64,000 nucleotides of DNA from Dielma sp000508965. Lineage in GTDB: Bacteria > Bacillota_I > Bacilli_A > Erysipelotrichales > Erysipelotrichaceae. Both the position numbers and the translations under genes were made by a program. Below are positions 16,830 to 25,288 of the stretch, piece by piece. Below the pieces are notes generated by a model that was not told the origin of the DNA, did no database searches, and saw nothing but the letters and a program-made list of their open reading frames with translations. The first letter of the stretch is position 1; each line of letters opens with the position of its first letter. The stretch covers positions 62,001-126,000 of the forward strand of contig BAHV02000008.1 in the NCBI GenBank assembly GCA_000508965.1. The letters are read 5' to 3'.

Positions 16830-17770
16830 AGCTACTCATACATACAGATGAAAAAGTGTTTGATTTCTCAAATGTGGCGTCAAGTATCACATTGAAAAGT
16901 AGTTGGGCGAACGGAGCTAGTAAACTAACCTTCAGCTATTCCAAGACAGTAGATAAGAAGCTGAATAATGGAGATTATGTAGAATTTGAATATCAGGGTG
17001 TGAAGTTATTTGCAGGTACTGTATTTACGGTGAAGTCAAATAAAGGAGATCCGGAAATCACCGCTTACGATCAGCTGAGGTATTTTAAGGCTAAGGATAC
17101 TGTCATGCGAAAGAATATGTCACTATCCGAATTACTGAATGTTTGTGTTGGGAATCTGTTGGTAACAGCCAACATACAGCCAATAACTGAAAAGCTGCCT
17201 GATTATTTGTTTGATAATCAGACTTATCTCGATATGATCTATCAGTCCTGTAGTGATCATTTAATGCAGACGGGTTACTATTATGTGCTTAGAGATAATG
17301 CGGGTAAGGTAGAACTTAAAGAAATTTATGACCTCCGAGTACCGATTATTGTCGGTGATGAGAGTCTTGCCTATAGCTATGACTACGAAAAGTCGATAGA
17401 CAGTGACACTTATAATCAGATCAAGCTGGCTAAAGACAATCAAGATTCAGGGCAGCGAGACGTTTATATCGTGCATGATACGTCCTTGATCCAAAAATGG
17501 GGAATGCTGCAGTATTTTGAAAAGGTAGACAATAATCTGAACGACTCACAGATTAAAGAAAGAGCAGACCGTCTGATCAAGCTGAAAAAGCGAGAGACAG
17601 AGAAGCTGAAGCTATCTGCTTTAGGTGATGTGAGAATCTTAGGTGGATCGGGTGTGAGAGTAGTATTAAGTAATGAAGGTATTGACGCGTGGGCAATTGT
17701 AGATTCAGTAATGCATACCTTTACACCTGTTCACACAATGGAATTGTCCCTTGTTTTTGAAAGGAGTTAG
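16826..17770 (+). CDS. xkdQ: Baseplate hub protein (XkdQ-like)
   Basis: This 314-residue protein has the YqbQ/XkdQ fold pattern, related to T4 gp27: an N-terminal strand repeat (FEYQGVKLFAGTVFTV), the motif ITAYDQLRYFKAKDT, and a middle helix-rich domain. It forms the hub at the tip of the tail tube. It starts within the preceding stop (ATGA overlap) and is followed by the DUF2577 gene after three bases, as in PBSX-type baseplate clusters. Confidence 0.88.
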   Translation: MKLLIHTDEKVFDFSNVASSITLKSSWANGASKLTFSYSKTVDKKLNNGDYVEFEYQGVKLFAGTVFTVKSNKGDPEITAYDQLRYFKAKDTVMRKNMSLSELLNVCVGNLLVTANIQPITEKLPDYLFDNQTYLDMIYQSCSDHLMQTGYYYVLRDNAGKVELKEIYDLRVPIIVGDESLAYSYDYEKSIDSDTYNQIKLAKDNQDSGQRDVYIVHDTSLIQKWGMLQYFEKVDNNLNDSQIKERADRLIKLKKRETEKLKLSALGDVRILGGSGVRVVLSNEGIDAWAIVDSVMHTFTPVHTMELSLVFERS

Positions 17771-17773
17771 GAT

Positions 17774-18091
17774 ATGTCATTATTAGATACTATCAAAACG
17801 GTAGTTAAGAATTATATTGATTCGGCTATTTTATCTGATGTCGTATTCGGAACAGTGCAGTCTGTCTCCTTAACTGGAGTGACAGTAAAGCTGGAGCAGT
17901 CCACACAGACTTTAGACAGTGCTTTTATACTCACACCGCGGCACTTCCTTCAGCACGATGAAACGACTTATGATCCGACATTAGGCACAGAAAGCAAGAT
18001 TTATTATCGTGCATTGCTGAAGCCGGGTGACACGATTGCTTTGATTAAGAAAAAGGGAGGGCAAAAGTATGTGGTTATCGGAAAGGTGTAA
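17774..18091 (+). CDS. Baseplate protein (XkdR/DUF2577-like)
   Basis: This 105-residue protein follows AAAGGAGTTAGGAT. Its strand-rich sequence (FGTVQSVSLTGVTVKL, ALLKPGDTIALIKKKGGQKYVVIGKV) and position match DUF2577/XkdR. This is the small OB-fold protein that sits with the hub as part of the puncturing centre. The final VVxGKV motif is characteristic. Confidence 0.8.
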   Translation: MSLLDTIKTVVKNYIDSAILSDVVFGTVQSVSLTGVTVKLEQSTQTLDSAFILTPRHFLQHDETTYDPTLGTESKIYYRALLKPGDTIALIKKKGGQKYVVIGKV

Positions 18092-18096
18092 AGCCA

Positions 18097-18456
18097 ATGG
18101 AAAATAAAACATTCAATGTGGATTTTGAACATCGAAGAATTGTAGGAATGATTGATGATCCATTAGAAGCAGTCAAGCAGGCTGCTTTTTTTGCACTAAA
18201 TACGCCACGTTTTGAGTGTCTAATCTTCTCGTCCGATTATGGCCATGAATTTAATGATCTGATCGGTAAAGAAAAAGAATACGCTGATGGTGAGATTCGC
18301 AGGATGTTAGAGGAATGCCTGAAAGTGGATGAGCGTATCCTGTCGGTCGAGAACCTTGAAATATCGAAGGACAAAGAAAACTACGTTCTCAGTTTTTCAA
18401 TACAATCGATTTACGGAGAATTTGAGATGAGAAAGGAGGTAGCAAATGGAATTTAA
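18097..18456 (+). CDS. xkdS: Baseplate wedge protein (XkdS/DUF2634, gp25-like)
   Basis: This 119-residue protein carries the gp25-like signature: residues ALNTPRFECLIFSSDYGHEF followed by a helix and ILSVENLEISKDKENYV. It belongs to the DUF2634/XkdS group that joins the sheath to the baseplate wedges. The ATG at 18097 follows GGAAAGGTGTAAAGCCA. The end overlaps the baseplate J gene. Confidence 0.88.
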   Translation: MENKTFNVDFEHRRIVGMIDDPLEAVKQAAFFALNTPRFECLIFSSDYGHEFNDLIGKEKEYADGEIRRMLEECLKVDERILSVENLEISKDKENYVLSFSIQSIYGEFEMRKEVANGI

Positions 18457-19513
18457 TGAATTAATGGAATCAATGCTTGCGGAAGTGCCTGAATCCTTAG
18501 ATAAGCGTGAAGGCAGCCTGATTTATACGACACTGGCACCGGTAGCGTATGAATTATCTAAAGCCTATTGGGTCTTGGCTTATATCATGAATCTCTTTAT
18601 GCCGGATACCTCTGAAGGGGAATGGTTGGATAAAGAAGTGGATAAGTTCGGCATACTCAGGACACCAGCCACTTATGCCTTAAGAAAACTCGTTGTAAAG
18701 GATAAAGAGGGTGCTCTAATGAAAGTTGAAATCGGTAGCCGATTCAGGATCAATGACCTGTCTTTAAAAGTAACTGAAGAGATCCAGCTTGGCGAGTATA
18801 AAGCTGAAGCTGAGCAAACCGGAATGATCGGTAATCAGTATATAGGTACTATCCTACCACTGACTAATATAGAAGGTCTTGGTTCAGCAGAATTAACAGA
18901 CGTATTGATCCAGGGGGCCGAAGAAGAAAGTGATGCTGAGTTGCTTGACCGTTTTTATCGACATGTCCGGACGTCACCTTTTGGGGGGAATGTTCCAGAC
19001 TATACAGAAGAAGTGCTGAAAATCGATGGTGTAGGGGATGTACAGGTATTCCCAATTTGGAATGGCCCCGGAACAGTGCTGCTGACGGTAAGTGATGAAA
19101 GCAATCGTTGTGCAACAAGTGAACTCATCAAAAAGGTTCAAGACTACTTTCAGCCTGCAGATGATCCGGCTTCAGGAATGGCACCGATTGGTCATTTAGT
19201 AACAGTTAAAACATCCAGTGAATTAAGTCTTACGATTTCTGCTTCTATTCGCTGTTCGATTGGAAGCAGTTATGAGCTGATAAAATCTAAGGTGGAGCAG
19301 TCGATTCGTGAATATGTGGCTTCAGTGGGATTCAAGGACGAGATTGTTTATGTGTCAAGGCTGATGGTAGCAATCCTGAATGTAGAGGGTGTTATTGATG
19401 TACAAAACTTAAAGGTGAATGGATCAGAAACTAACATTGCTTTGAGCAAAACAGCAGAAAGCTATCAAGTGCCTGTTATTGATACGATCACACTTTCGGA
19501 GATTGCAGCATGA
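18446..19513 (+). CDS. xkdT: Baseplate J-like protein (XkdT)
   Basis: The 355-residue product follows AGGAGGTAGCAA. It has the baseplate J/gp47 hallmarks: an N-terminal REGSLIYTTLAPVAYEL, a membrane-like helix YWVLAYIMNLFMPDT and the conserved SPFGGNVPDYTEEVLKIDGV segment. The C-terminal part (GVIDVQNLKVNG) is also typical. It forms the wedge arm of the baseplate. The frame overlaps its neighbours at both ends. Confidence 0.93.
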   Translation: MEFNELMESMLAEVPESLDKREGSLIYTTLAPVAYELSKAYWVLAYIMNLFMPDTSEGEWLDKEVDKFGILRTPATYALRKLVVKDKEGALMKVEIGSRFRINDLSLKVTEEIQLGEYKAEAEQTGMIGNQYIGTILPLTNIEGLGSAELTDVLIQGAEEESDAELLDRFYRHVRTSPFGGNVPDYTEEVLKIDGVGDVQVFPIWNGPGTVLLTVSDESNRCATSELIKKVQDYFQPADDPASGMAPIGHLVTVKTSSELSLTISASIRCSIGSSYELIKSKVEQSIREYVASVGFKDEIVYVSRLMVAILNVEGVIDVQNLKVNGSETNIALSKTAESYQVPVIDTITLSEIAA

Positions 19514-20100
19514 AAAGTATAATCAGAAAAGAAGCAAGACCTTACATTGACCATATGCCTGAGTTTTTAAGAGAGATTATCGAAATAAAAGCTCTTGGAA
19601 ATGCAATACAGATCAGTATGAATAAGTTCTACGATATGATGGATGAATTAGTCAGTAATCAGTATCCTGATACCATGTCAGTGACTATTGTTGAGCGTTG
19701 GGAAAAGATTTTGAATTTAAGCACGCCGATCAATGGATCATTGGAGAGCCGACGGCAGGCAATCAAAGCCAAACTGCTGACGAAACCGCCGATCAATCTT
19801 AAAACCTTGAAATCAGTGGTAGAAGCATATCTAGGTGTTGAAGTGAACTGTTCCTTGTTAGAGAAGCCCTATACAATAAATGTCACTTATCGAGGCTTAA
19901 CATCATTACCCAATCTTGATCCACTTTATCAGACTATTTATGATCTGATACCTGCTAACATGGCACTGGAAATCGCATATGCCTATGTACAGTGGCAGGA
20001 AGTATTGGCAAATCAGCAAACGTGGGGCAAGGTCAAGGAACGAGATTGGAATTATGTATTAATGGGAGATACCGATAAAGGAGGAGTGATCAATGCCTGA
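19510..20100 (+). CDS. Baseplate/tail protein (XkdU/YmfQ-like, DUF2313)
   Basis: This 196-residue protein follows baseplate J with an ATGA overlap. It has the YmfQ/DUF2313 pattern: RPYIDHMPEFLREIIEIKALG, a LSTPINGSLESRRQAIKAKL segment and a C-terminal region with TYRGLTSLPN. It lies between the wedge protein and the fibres and probably attaches fibres to the baseplate. Confidence 0.85.
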   Translation: MKSIIRKEARPYIDHMPEFLREIIEIKALGNAIQISMNKFYDMMDELVSNQYPDTMSVTIVERWEKILNLSTPINGSLESRRQAIKAKLLTKPPINLKTLKSVVEAYLGVEVNCSLLEKPYTINVTYRGLTSLPNLDPLYQTIYDLIPANMALEIAYAYVQWQEVLANQQTWGKVKERDWNYVLMGDTDKGGVINA

Positions 20101-22510
20101 TTTAACAGAAAAACTCAAATTGAAAAAGCCCCGTCTTAACGAGGCGGCGGATATTCAAGTCATTAATGAGAATATGGATATCATCGACGCTGCTATGAGC
20201 AGCAGCAACGATATTTCAATAATTCTGAATAAAGAAAACTGGAGCGGAAGCAGCTATCAAATTGGGGCAGAGCAGCTGCAGTCTGATACATCAGGAACAC
20301 TGACATCCGCCTGTACTACGGATGAAGAATATGCTGCCTTGAAAGCAGCAAGAATCAGCTGTAATTATGTATTGACTACCAGCAACCTTAAAATCACAGC
20401 GTTAGGAACAGTTCCCGAAGTTGATATTCATCTGAAATTGACGATAAATGACTCAGGAGGCTTTAACATTGACCTACCTTCAGATGGCGGTGATGCTGAC
20501 ACGCTTGGTAAAAAAGAGCCGGCTTATTTTGCAAGTAAGGCAGATTACCTTGAACTGTTACAACGTATAGAAGCAGCTGAGGAAAACCTAAACAAAAAGA
20601 TAGATAAGAATTGTTCACCTCAATTTTTCCTTCCAGCTAATGGATGGGATGAAAATAATCAGCAGACATTGCCTTGCGATAAGTTCACAGTCGGCTCAAC
20701 GATTATCCCAGCTTATATTATGCCGGAGAGTAACATTGATGCTTGCTCAAAAGCGGGTATCAGTATTCATTCCAATACTAATACTACAATCACTTTTAGT
20801 TGTAGCAATGTTCCTGACGTTGATGTTGTAGTGGGTGCTATGTATCAAGGAGACAGTGAGGTGACTTATGAGATCATTGATGAAATCGGCGAAAAAGAAA
20901 TTATTTGGTACACCGAAGAAATGTTGCCTGACCCGAATGTATTACTGCTAATTAATGGCGAGGACGGCACTGTTTCTGATAAAAGCGGAAACGAGAACCA
21001 AATACAAATAAATCCTGAATCAAAAGGAAACTTTGCTTCTAAAAATATATCTGATTTTAATTATAAAAATTGTTTTAAGGGTATCAACTATATCCAAAAT
21101 GAATGCAATCGAAGTAATCAATGCTGTTGGGGTGCGTACATACCATCTATAAAAAATTGGGATGTAACAAAAGAGTGGGAAATTTGTTTTTGCTTTGGGA
21201 TAAATAGTTATCAAAATTGGAATGCTCAATGGAATACAAATGTATTATTATTAGATGGTTTAGGTTGTGGGTTTATGATAGATTACGGAGCGCATAACTA
21301 TCATTTATATTATATAGATGATGAAACAGGAATTGTTAAAACACAGACAATTAATACTTCTGTATTTTATTCAAATGGTAAAAATCACAGCGGAAATTGC
21401 CGTATCACCTATAAAAAAATTGATGGTTCTTGGTTTTATATTTATGAAATTAGCGCTAATAACTATTCCAATGTACCTATAAAAATAAAAACAAGAGAAC
21501 TTAAAGAAAATGATACTTTTATTTTAAAATTATGTGAAAGTTCGTATAAAGATGGCTCTGAGTACACATCAGGAAGTAGGACGGGAATTGATGAATTGGT
21601 TATCAGAAATAAAATAACAGAGAATTACAACGCGCCAACTTTTGATAACCCGAGCAACGGTGGAATTCCTGAGCTAATTCCGTTTACAATTAAGCATTCA
21701 AAAACTATCAATATAACTGATAACACGATTTTTAGACATAACGCAGACGGAACGGTTGATAAATGTACTGATGTTATTACACCTATTCCGTATGTTCCGA
21801 CAAGCAATACTATAATGCTATTGAATTGTGATGAAATGAAAGCTACTGATGAATGCGGAAATGCTGTTACTTATTATGAAAATGTATCGGTAGATACAGA
21901 AAATAAAGTGCTTGGTATCGGTAGTTTTAAGGTTGATAGGATATTTAAACAAACTGATTTAGGTTTTCAAGTTATTACAAATAAAGCAGTAAAGAATACT
22001 TCAAAAATTACTTTTGAATGTAACCTGTTGCTTGATATTAACGATTATCAATCTGCATATAAAAATATTTATCTATTAGAAGCTTGGGATAAAACCAACA
22101 ATAATTATTATGGTTTTGGAATTAATTTTGTCTATACATCTTCATCTAACAAATGGGAATTGAGACTTTCAGTAAGTGAAAGTGGAACATCTTTTGATTC
22201 AGGTTCACCGACATTGTATTCATTTGATGAAGCTGAAATTTTTGGCAAGTGGATACATTTAGCAGTTGCAATAGATTTTCCAAACCACAATTGTAAAATT
22301 TATTTAGACGGTGTATGTGTTAAAAGTGGTGCATATTCTTCCTATATTCCGTGGAACGGTAGTTTTAATAGATTCAAAATTGCATATACCAATCTTACAG
22401 CATCAAGTATAAATAATTTTGGTGGTTATATTGATGAAATCAGATTAAGTGAAGGAATGCTTGAAACCTTTGGAAACACCAAAACAGAAAAGGAGTGGGT
22501 GAAACTATGA
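20093..22510 (+). CDS. Tail fibre with two LamG/concanavalin-type domains
   Basis: The 805-residue product follows AAAGGAGGAGTG. Residues 1-45 (LTEKLKLKKPRLNEAADIQV) are the conserved fibre attachment region. A coiled-coil segment follows near 160-180. Two LamG/concanavalin A-like domains lie at roughly 280-510 and 590-795; the second has the classic GKWIHLAVAIDF, KIYLDGVCVKSG and GGYIDEIRLSEG motifs. Such domains bind surface glycans, so this is the likely receptor-binding protein. The 3' two thirds is visibly more AT-rich than the baseplate genes, suggesting exchange of the receptor-binding part. Confidence 0.82.
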   Translation: MPDLTEKLKLKKPRLNEAADIQVINENMDIIDAAMSSSNDISIILNKENWSGSSYQIGAEQLQSDTSGTLTSACTTDEEYAALKAARISCNYVLTTSNLKITALGTVPEVDIHLKLTINDSGGFNIDLPSDGGDADTLGKKEPAYFASKADYLELLQRIEAAEENLNKKIDKNCSPQFFLPANGWDENNQQTLPCDKFTVGSTIIPAYIMPESNIDACSKAGISIHSNTNTTITFSCSNVPDVDVVVGAMYQGDSEVTYEIIDEIGEKEIIWYTEEMLPDPNVLLLINGEDGTVSDKSGNENQIQINPESKGNFASKNISDFNYKNCFKGINYIQNECNRSNQCCWGAYIPSIKNWDVTKEWEICFCFGINSYQNWNAQWNTNVLLLDGLGCGFMIDYGAHNYHLYYIDDETGIVKTQTINTSVFYSNGKNHSGNCRITYKKIDGSWFYIYEISANNYSNVPIKIKTRELKENDTFILKLCESSYKDGSEYTSGSRTGIDELVIRNKITENYNAPTFDNPSNGGIPELIPFTIKHSKTINITDNTIFRHNADGTVDKCTDVITPIPYVPTSNTIMLLNCDEMKATDECGNAVTYYENVSVDTENKVLGIGSFKVDRIFKQTDLGFQVITNKAVKNTSKITFECNLLLDINDYQSAYKNIYLLEAWDKTNNNYYGFGINFVYTSSSNKWELRLSVSESGTSFDSGSPTLYSFDEAEIFGKWIHLAVAIDFPNHNCKIYLDGVCVKSGAYSSYIPWNGSFNRFKIAYTNLTASSINNFGGYIDEIRLSEGMLETFGNTKTEKEWVKL

Positions 22511-23049
22511 GCGGAGCAATGTTCCCAAGCTACAGCGTCAACAATGACAATTTAAACTATATTGGTTTAATCATTGTTAATAAGAGTATCTCCAAAGCGG
22601 TCGAAACAGAAATAATCAATGTACAACAACCATGTATCATAGAATCTCTTAATTTTACTACATCTATGAAATCATGTTTAATGTCATTTTGGATAGATGA
22701 TGTAGAACATAAAATCTTAGTAACAGATGCTGACAGTAATCGTACTAAAAGAATAATGATTTTACCTCAATCTGGGAATGGGTGGTCATCAGGAGATGCT
22801 TCATTATACGTTAATGTCTATAACCAAAAAGTGGGTGAAGGTCAACTTTGCACTGGTTATATAGGTGGGACTTCAAGAGGTGATGCTACCTTCTCTCCTT
22901 TACTTGAGGGGGATAATAATTTTTATTTTGCTACCTCCAACTCATATGCTTTTATAACCAATATAATTAAAGCTAAAAAATCATTAAGAGTAACTGTTAC
23001 AGGAGTTACGTCAGGCAGTGTATTCATATCAGCAGGTGTGCTGAAATAG
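22507..23049 (+). CDS. Tail fibre-associated protein of unknown function
   Basis: The ATG at 22507 is 11 bases after AAAAGGAG; a GTG at 22495 lies on the ribosome binding site itself and is less likely. The 180-residue protein is strand-rich and polar (LNFTTSMKSCLMSFWIDDV, GDNNFYFATSNSYAF), with the look of a virion surface or fibre-tip domain. It shares the AT-rich composition of the fibre gene, so the two probably moved together. No family is recognised. Confidence 0.6.
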   Translation: MSGAMFPSYSVNNDNLNYIGLIIVNKSISKAVETEIINVQQPCIIESLNFTTSMKSCLMSFWIDDVEHKILVTDADSNRTKRIMILPQSGNGWSSGDASLYVNVYNQKVGEGQLCTGYIGGTSRGDATFSPLLEGDNNFYFATSNSYAFITNIIKAKKSLRVTVTGVTSGSVFISAGVLK

Positions 23050-23064
23050 AAAGGATGAAGCAGG

Positions 23065-23301
23065 ATGAATTATGATATTACAGAAATCATAGAAAATGAT
23101 TTAGTCTATATTATATGGACAGATTCAAGATCAGGTAGGGTAATTGCTAAGTTTTTAAAGTCAGATATGACAAGTGATGAGCCAGAGCCAATTACACAAC
23201 CAACACAATTAGATAGAATTGAAGCTGCGGTTGTGAAATCGAAAGAAGAAATCATTGATGCCTATACATTGCAATTAGTCGAGGAAGGAGTAATCTCATG
23301 A
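23065..23301 (+). CDS. Small tail protein (XkdW-position)
   Basis: The 78-residue product has GAAAGGATGAAGCAGG upstream. Its N-terminus (YDITEIIENDLVYIIWTDS) and helical C-terminus (LDRIEAAVVKSKEEIIDAY) resemble the small fibre-associated proteins that follow tail fibres in PBSX-like phages. The end overlaps the next short gene by four bases. Confidence 0.6.
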   Translation: MNYDITEIIENDLVYIIWTDSRSGRVIAKFLKSDMTSDEPEPITQPTQLDRIEAAVVKSKEEIIDAYTLQLVEEGVIS

Positions 23302-23474
23302 GAGTACATGTAGAGAGTTTGAAGAGGTGTTTTAGTAAAGGTGAGATCTCATCAGAAAAGATTCAAGCTATGACTTCCCTGACTGATGAAGAAAAAGCAT
23401 ACATACTCGCTGATGCACCAGCGCCGAACGATTATGAAACGGCATATAAAGTATTGGTAGGTGAGATGGCATGA
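23298..23474 (+). CDS. Short XkdX-like protein
   Basis: This 58-residue gene runs from ATG at 23298 (overlapping the previous stop) to TGA at 23474 (overlapping the next ATG). The product (SLKRCFSKGEISSEKIQAM, LTDEEKAYILADAP) matches the XkdX pattern: a short helical protein with an acidic LTxEEKxYIL segment, encoded between the tail fibre and holin genes in many Bacillota phages. Confidence 0.7.
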   Translation: MRVHVESLKRCFSKGEISSEKIQAMTSLTDEEKAYILADAPAPNDYETAYKVLVGEMA

Positions 23475-23896
23475 ACTTGATTGAGCAAGCTCGGCAGCTG
23501 CGTAAGCAATGGCAGCATCTTTTACCAGCAAATGATGATACAACGATCATTGACTGCGAAGATTTAGTCGACTTTTGGGATACAGGTATGGAATATGCGG
23601 TGGATGACATTAGGAAATTTGAAGGACAAGTATATCGGTGTGTTCAAGCACATACCAGTCAAGATGGCTGGGAACCCTCTCAGACACCTGCTTTGTGGGT
23701 TGTGAAGCATACGAAGAATAAGGACAAACCAAAACCTTTCGTGCAGCCACAAGGCGCTCATGACGCTTATATGATTGATGAGGTGGTGCTGTTTGATGAT
23801 GCAGTCTATATCAGCAAGATAGATAACAACGCATATTCACCATCTGATTATCCTGCCGGCTGGCAGAAGGAGAATGAAAATGAAAAACTTATTTGA
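23471..23896 (+). CDS. Carbohydrate-binding (CBM5/12-like) virion protein
   Basis: This 141-residue protein contains FEGQVYRCVQAHTSQDGWEP followed by QTPALWVV, the aromatic signature of CBM5/12 chitin-binding modules. A second, weaker copy (VLFDDAVYISKIDNNAYSPSDYPAGW) lies near the end. A role in binding cell-wall or glycan polymers at the tail tip is likely. It starts inside the previous stop, with weak GGTGAG upstream. Confidence 0.8.
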   Translation: MNLIEQARQLRKQWQHLLPANDDTTIIDCEDLVDFWDTGMEYAVDDIRKFEGQVYRCVQAHTSQDGWEPSQTPALWVVKHTKNKDKPKPFVQPQGAHDAYMIDEVVLFDDAVYISKIDNNAYSPSDYPAGWQKENENEKLI

Positions 23897-24380
23897 TAAA
23901 ACAGACCCGGTCATCGTCAAGACTGGGTTTGTTGGTTTTATGACGATCGTAGCAGCGCAGCTGGGAATCCTGTTTCCTGTGCTTGTGCTGCTTTTATTAT
24001 GCATGGTAGTTGATTATATCACCGGTATTATCTCAGCCGGCTATCTAGGTAAAATCAAGTCCTCAGTAGGCTTATGGGGAATCGTAAAGAAGCTGCTTTA
24101 TGCCGTCATAGTTGCGGTGGCCATCGCCTGTGATTGGGTGATCATCAACGTAGCAGAACAGGTAGGCATCATCATACCTGCTGATACGTTCTTTGGTTTG
24201 TTGGTAAGCCTTTGGCTTATCTTTAATGAACTGATCAGTATCTTGGAGAACCTGATCGAGATGGAAATGACTTTACCTGGCTTCTTAGTATCATTAGTAG
24301 ATAAGTTCAAGCATCTCATTGAGAACCAGGGATCAGCTGCCGTTGATGCAGTGAACATAAAGGAAAAGCAAAATGAGTAA
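23880..24380 (+). CDS. Phage holin (toxin secretion/phage lysis family)
   Basis: The ATG at 23880 has GAAGGAG at ideal distance; the ATG six bases earlier is too close to it. The 166-residue protein matches the holin_4 (phage_holin_4_1, TcdE-like) family: hydrophobic stretches near 25-45, 65-85 and 100-120, with the motif MVVDYITGIISA followed by SSVGLWGIVKKLLY. It forms membrane lesions that release the lysin. Its stop is followed by a very short truncated frame rather than the lysin. Confidence 0.9.
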   Translation: MKNLFDKTDPVIVKTGFVGFMTIVAAQLGILFPVLVLLLLCMVVDYITGIISAGYLGKIKSSVGLWGIVKKLLYAVIVAVAIACDWVIINVAEQVGIIIPADTFFGLLVSLWLIFNELISILENLIEMEMTLPGFLVSLVDKFKHLIENQGSAAVDAVNIKEKQNE

Positions 24381-24408
24381 ATCAAAACCGTGGAGTCATC
24401 CGCCGTAA
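24373..24408 (+). pseudogene. Eleven-codon relic overlapping the holin stop
   Basis: An ATG overlapping the last codons of the holin opens MSKSKPWSHPP and then stops. Its coupled position is where a lysis gene normally begins, so it may be the stub of a displaced gene. The downstream sequence switches to an AT-rich lipoprotein gene. It is too short to be sure. Confidence 0.3.
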
Positions 24409-24461
24409 CCTAGAAATATCCTGATAAATCTCGTATACTTATAGTAACGAGGTGGGAAATT

Positions 24462-25277
24462 ATGAAAAAAATACTAACAAGTTTCTTATTAATGGCAATG
24501 ATAGCGGGATGTGTACAGCAAGGTCCGACGGAGGCAGAGAAGCCAGAAGAACCGCCGGTGGTTGAACAGCCTGAAAAGCCTGTGGAACAGGAGAAGCCGG
24601 AAGAAACTGAATATGTAAAGAAAATTGATGAATTTAAGGATTGGGTATATTACTTAGATAAAAATAATGAGGAATTTTACGATTATTCTGAAGAAACTTT
24701 AGATGAATGGTTAAATATATATGTTGATCCTGAAAAAAAGGGATACCCTATTTTCTTAAATATAGATAGTGAAGATGCAGATGAATTCAACAATCCCTCA
24801 CCAACATTAGATAAAGATGGAAAACCTATCGAACATTCAGGAGTGTATAATTGGCGAGTTTATTCTAGTGCTCATACTTGGTCGATCAGCAATCAGTATG
24901 TTTCAATTCTAACGAAAGCTATTTCAGGAGGGCGTTATCAGTGGGGAGCACGCACATTCAGTTTGACTGATGGCAAAGAATTGAATAATGATGAATTATT
25001 AGAAAAATTTGATCTTACAAGAGATAATGCTTCCCAAATAGCAGAAGAAGCTGTAAAAGGGAGAGGCTGTGCATCTTCTTTAGTATATTCTGGAACTGAT
25101 TATCAATGTTTATATGATGAAGAGACTTATTATATTGATAACTTTTCTGTAAATATTGATGATAAAAGTATACTATATGTTGATGAAAATAATAATCTAA
25201 ATGTTTTACTCAGTTTAAAAGTAAAAGATTCCTTGCATACAGATCTTATAGCAATTATTAAATTAAGCTATAAATAG
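24462..25277 (+). CDS. Prophage lipoprotein (RsiV/PdaC-like C-terminal domain)
   Basis: The 271-residue product begins with a lipoprotein signal peptide ending in the lipobox IAGC (Cys17). A Pro/Glu-rich linker (residues 20-48) and a globular domain follow. That domain contains ISNQYVSILTKAISGGRYQW and TFSLTDGKELNNDELLEKF, the pattern of the DUF3298/RsiV/PdaC family found in peptidoglycan deacetylase accessory domains and lysozyme-binding anti-sigma factors. It lies between holin and lysin and has a strong ribosome binding site. It is probably expressed from the lysogen and alters the host envelope, but that is inference. Confidence 0.7.
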   Translation: MKKILTSFLLMAMIAGCVQQGPTEAEKPEEPPVVEQPEKPVEQEKPEETEYVKKIDEFKDWVYYLDKNNEEFYDYSEETLDEWLNIYVDPEKKGYPIFLNIDSEDADEFNNPSPTLDKDGKPIEHSGVYNWRVYSSAHTWSISNQYVSILTKAISGGRYQWGARTFSLTDGKELNNDELLEKFDLTRDNASQIAEEAVKGRGCASSLVYSGTDYQCLYDEETYYIDNFSVNIDDKSILYVDENNNLNVLLSLKVKDSLHTDLIAIIKLSYK

Positions 25278-25288
25278 GAGGAATCAAA

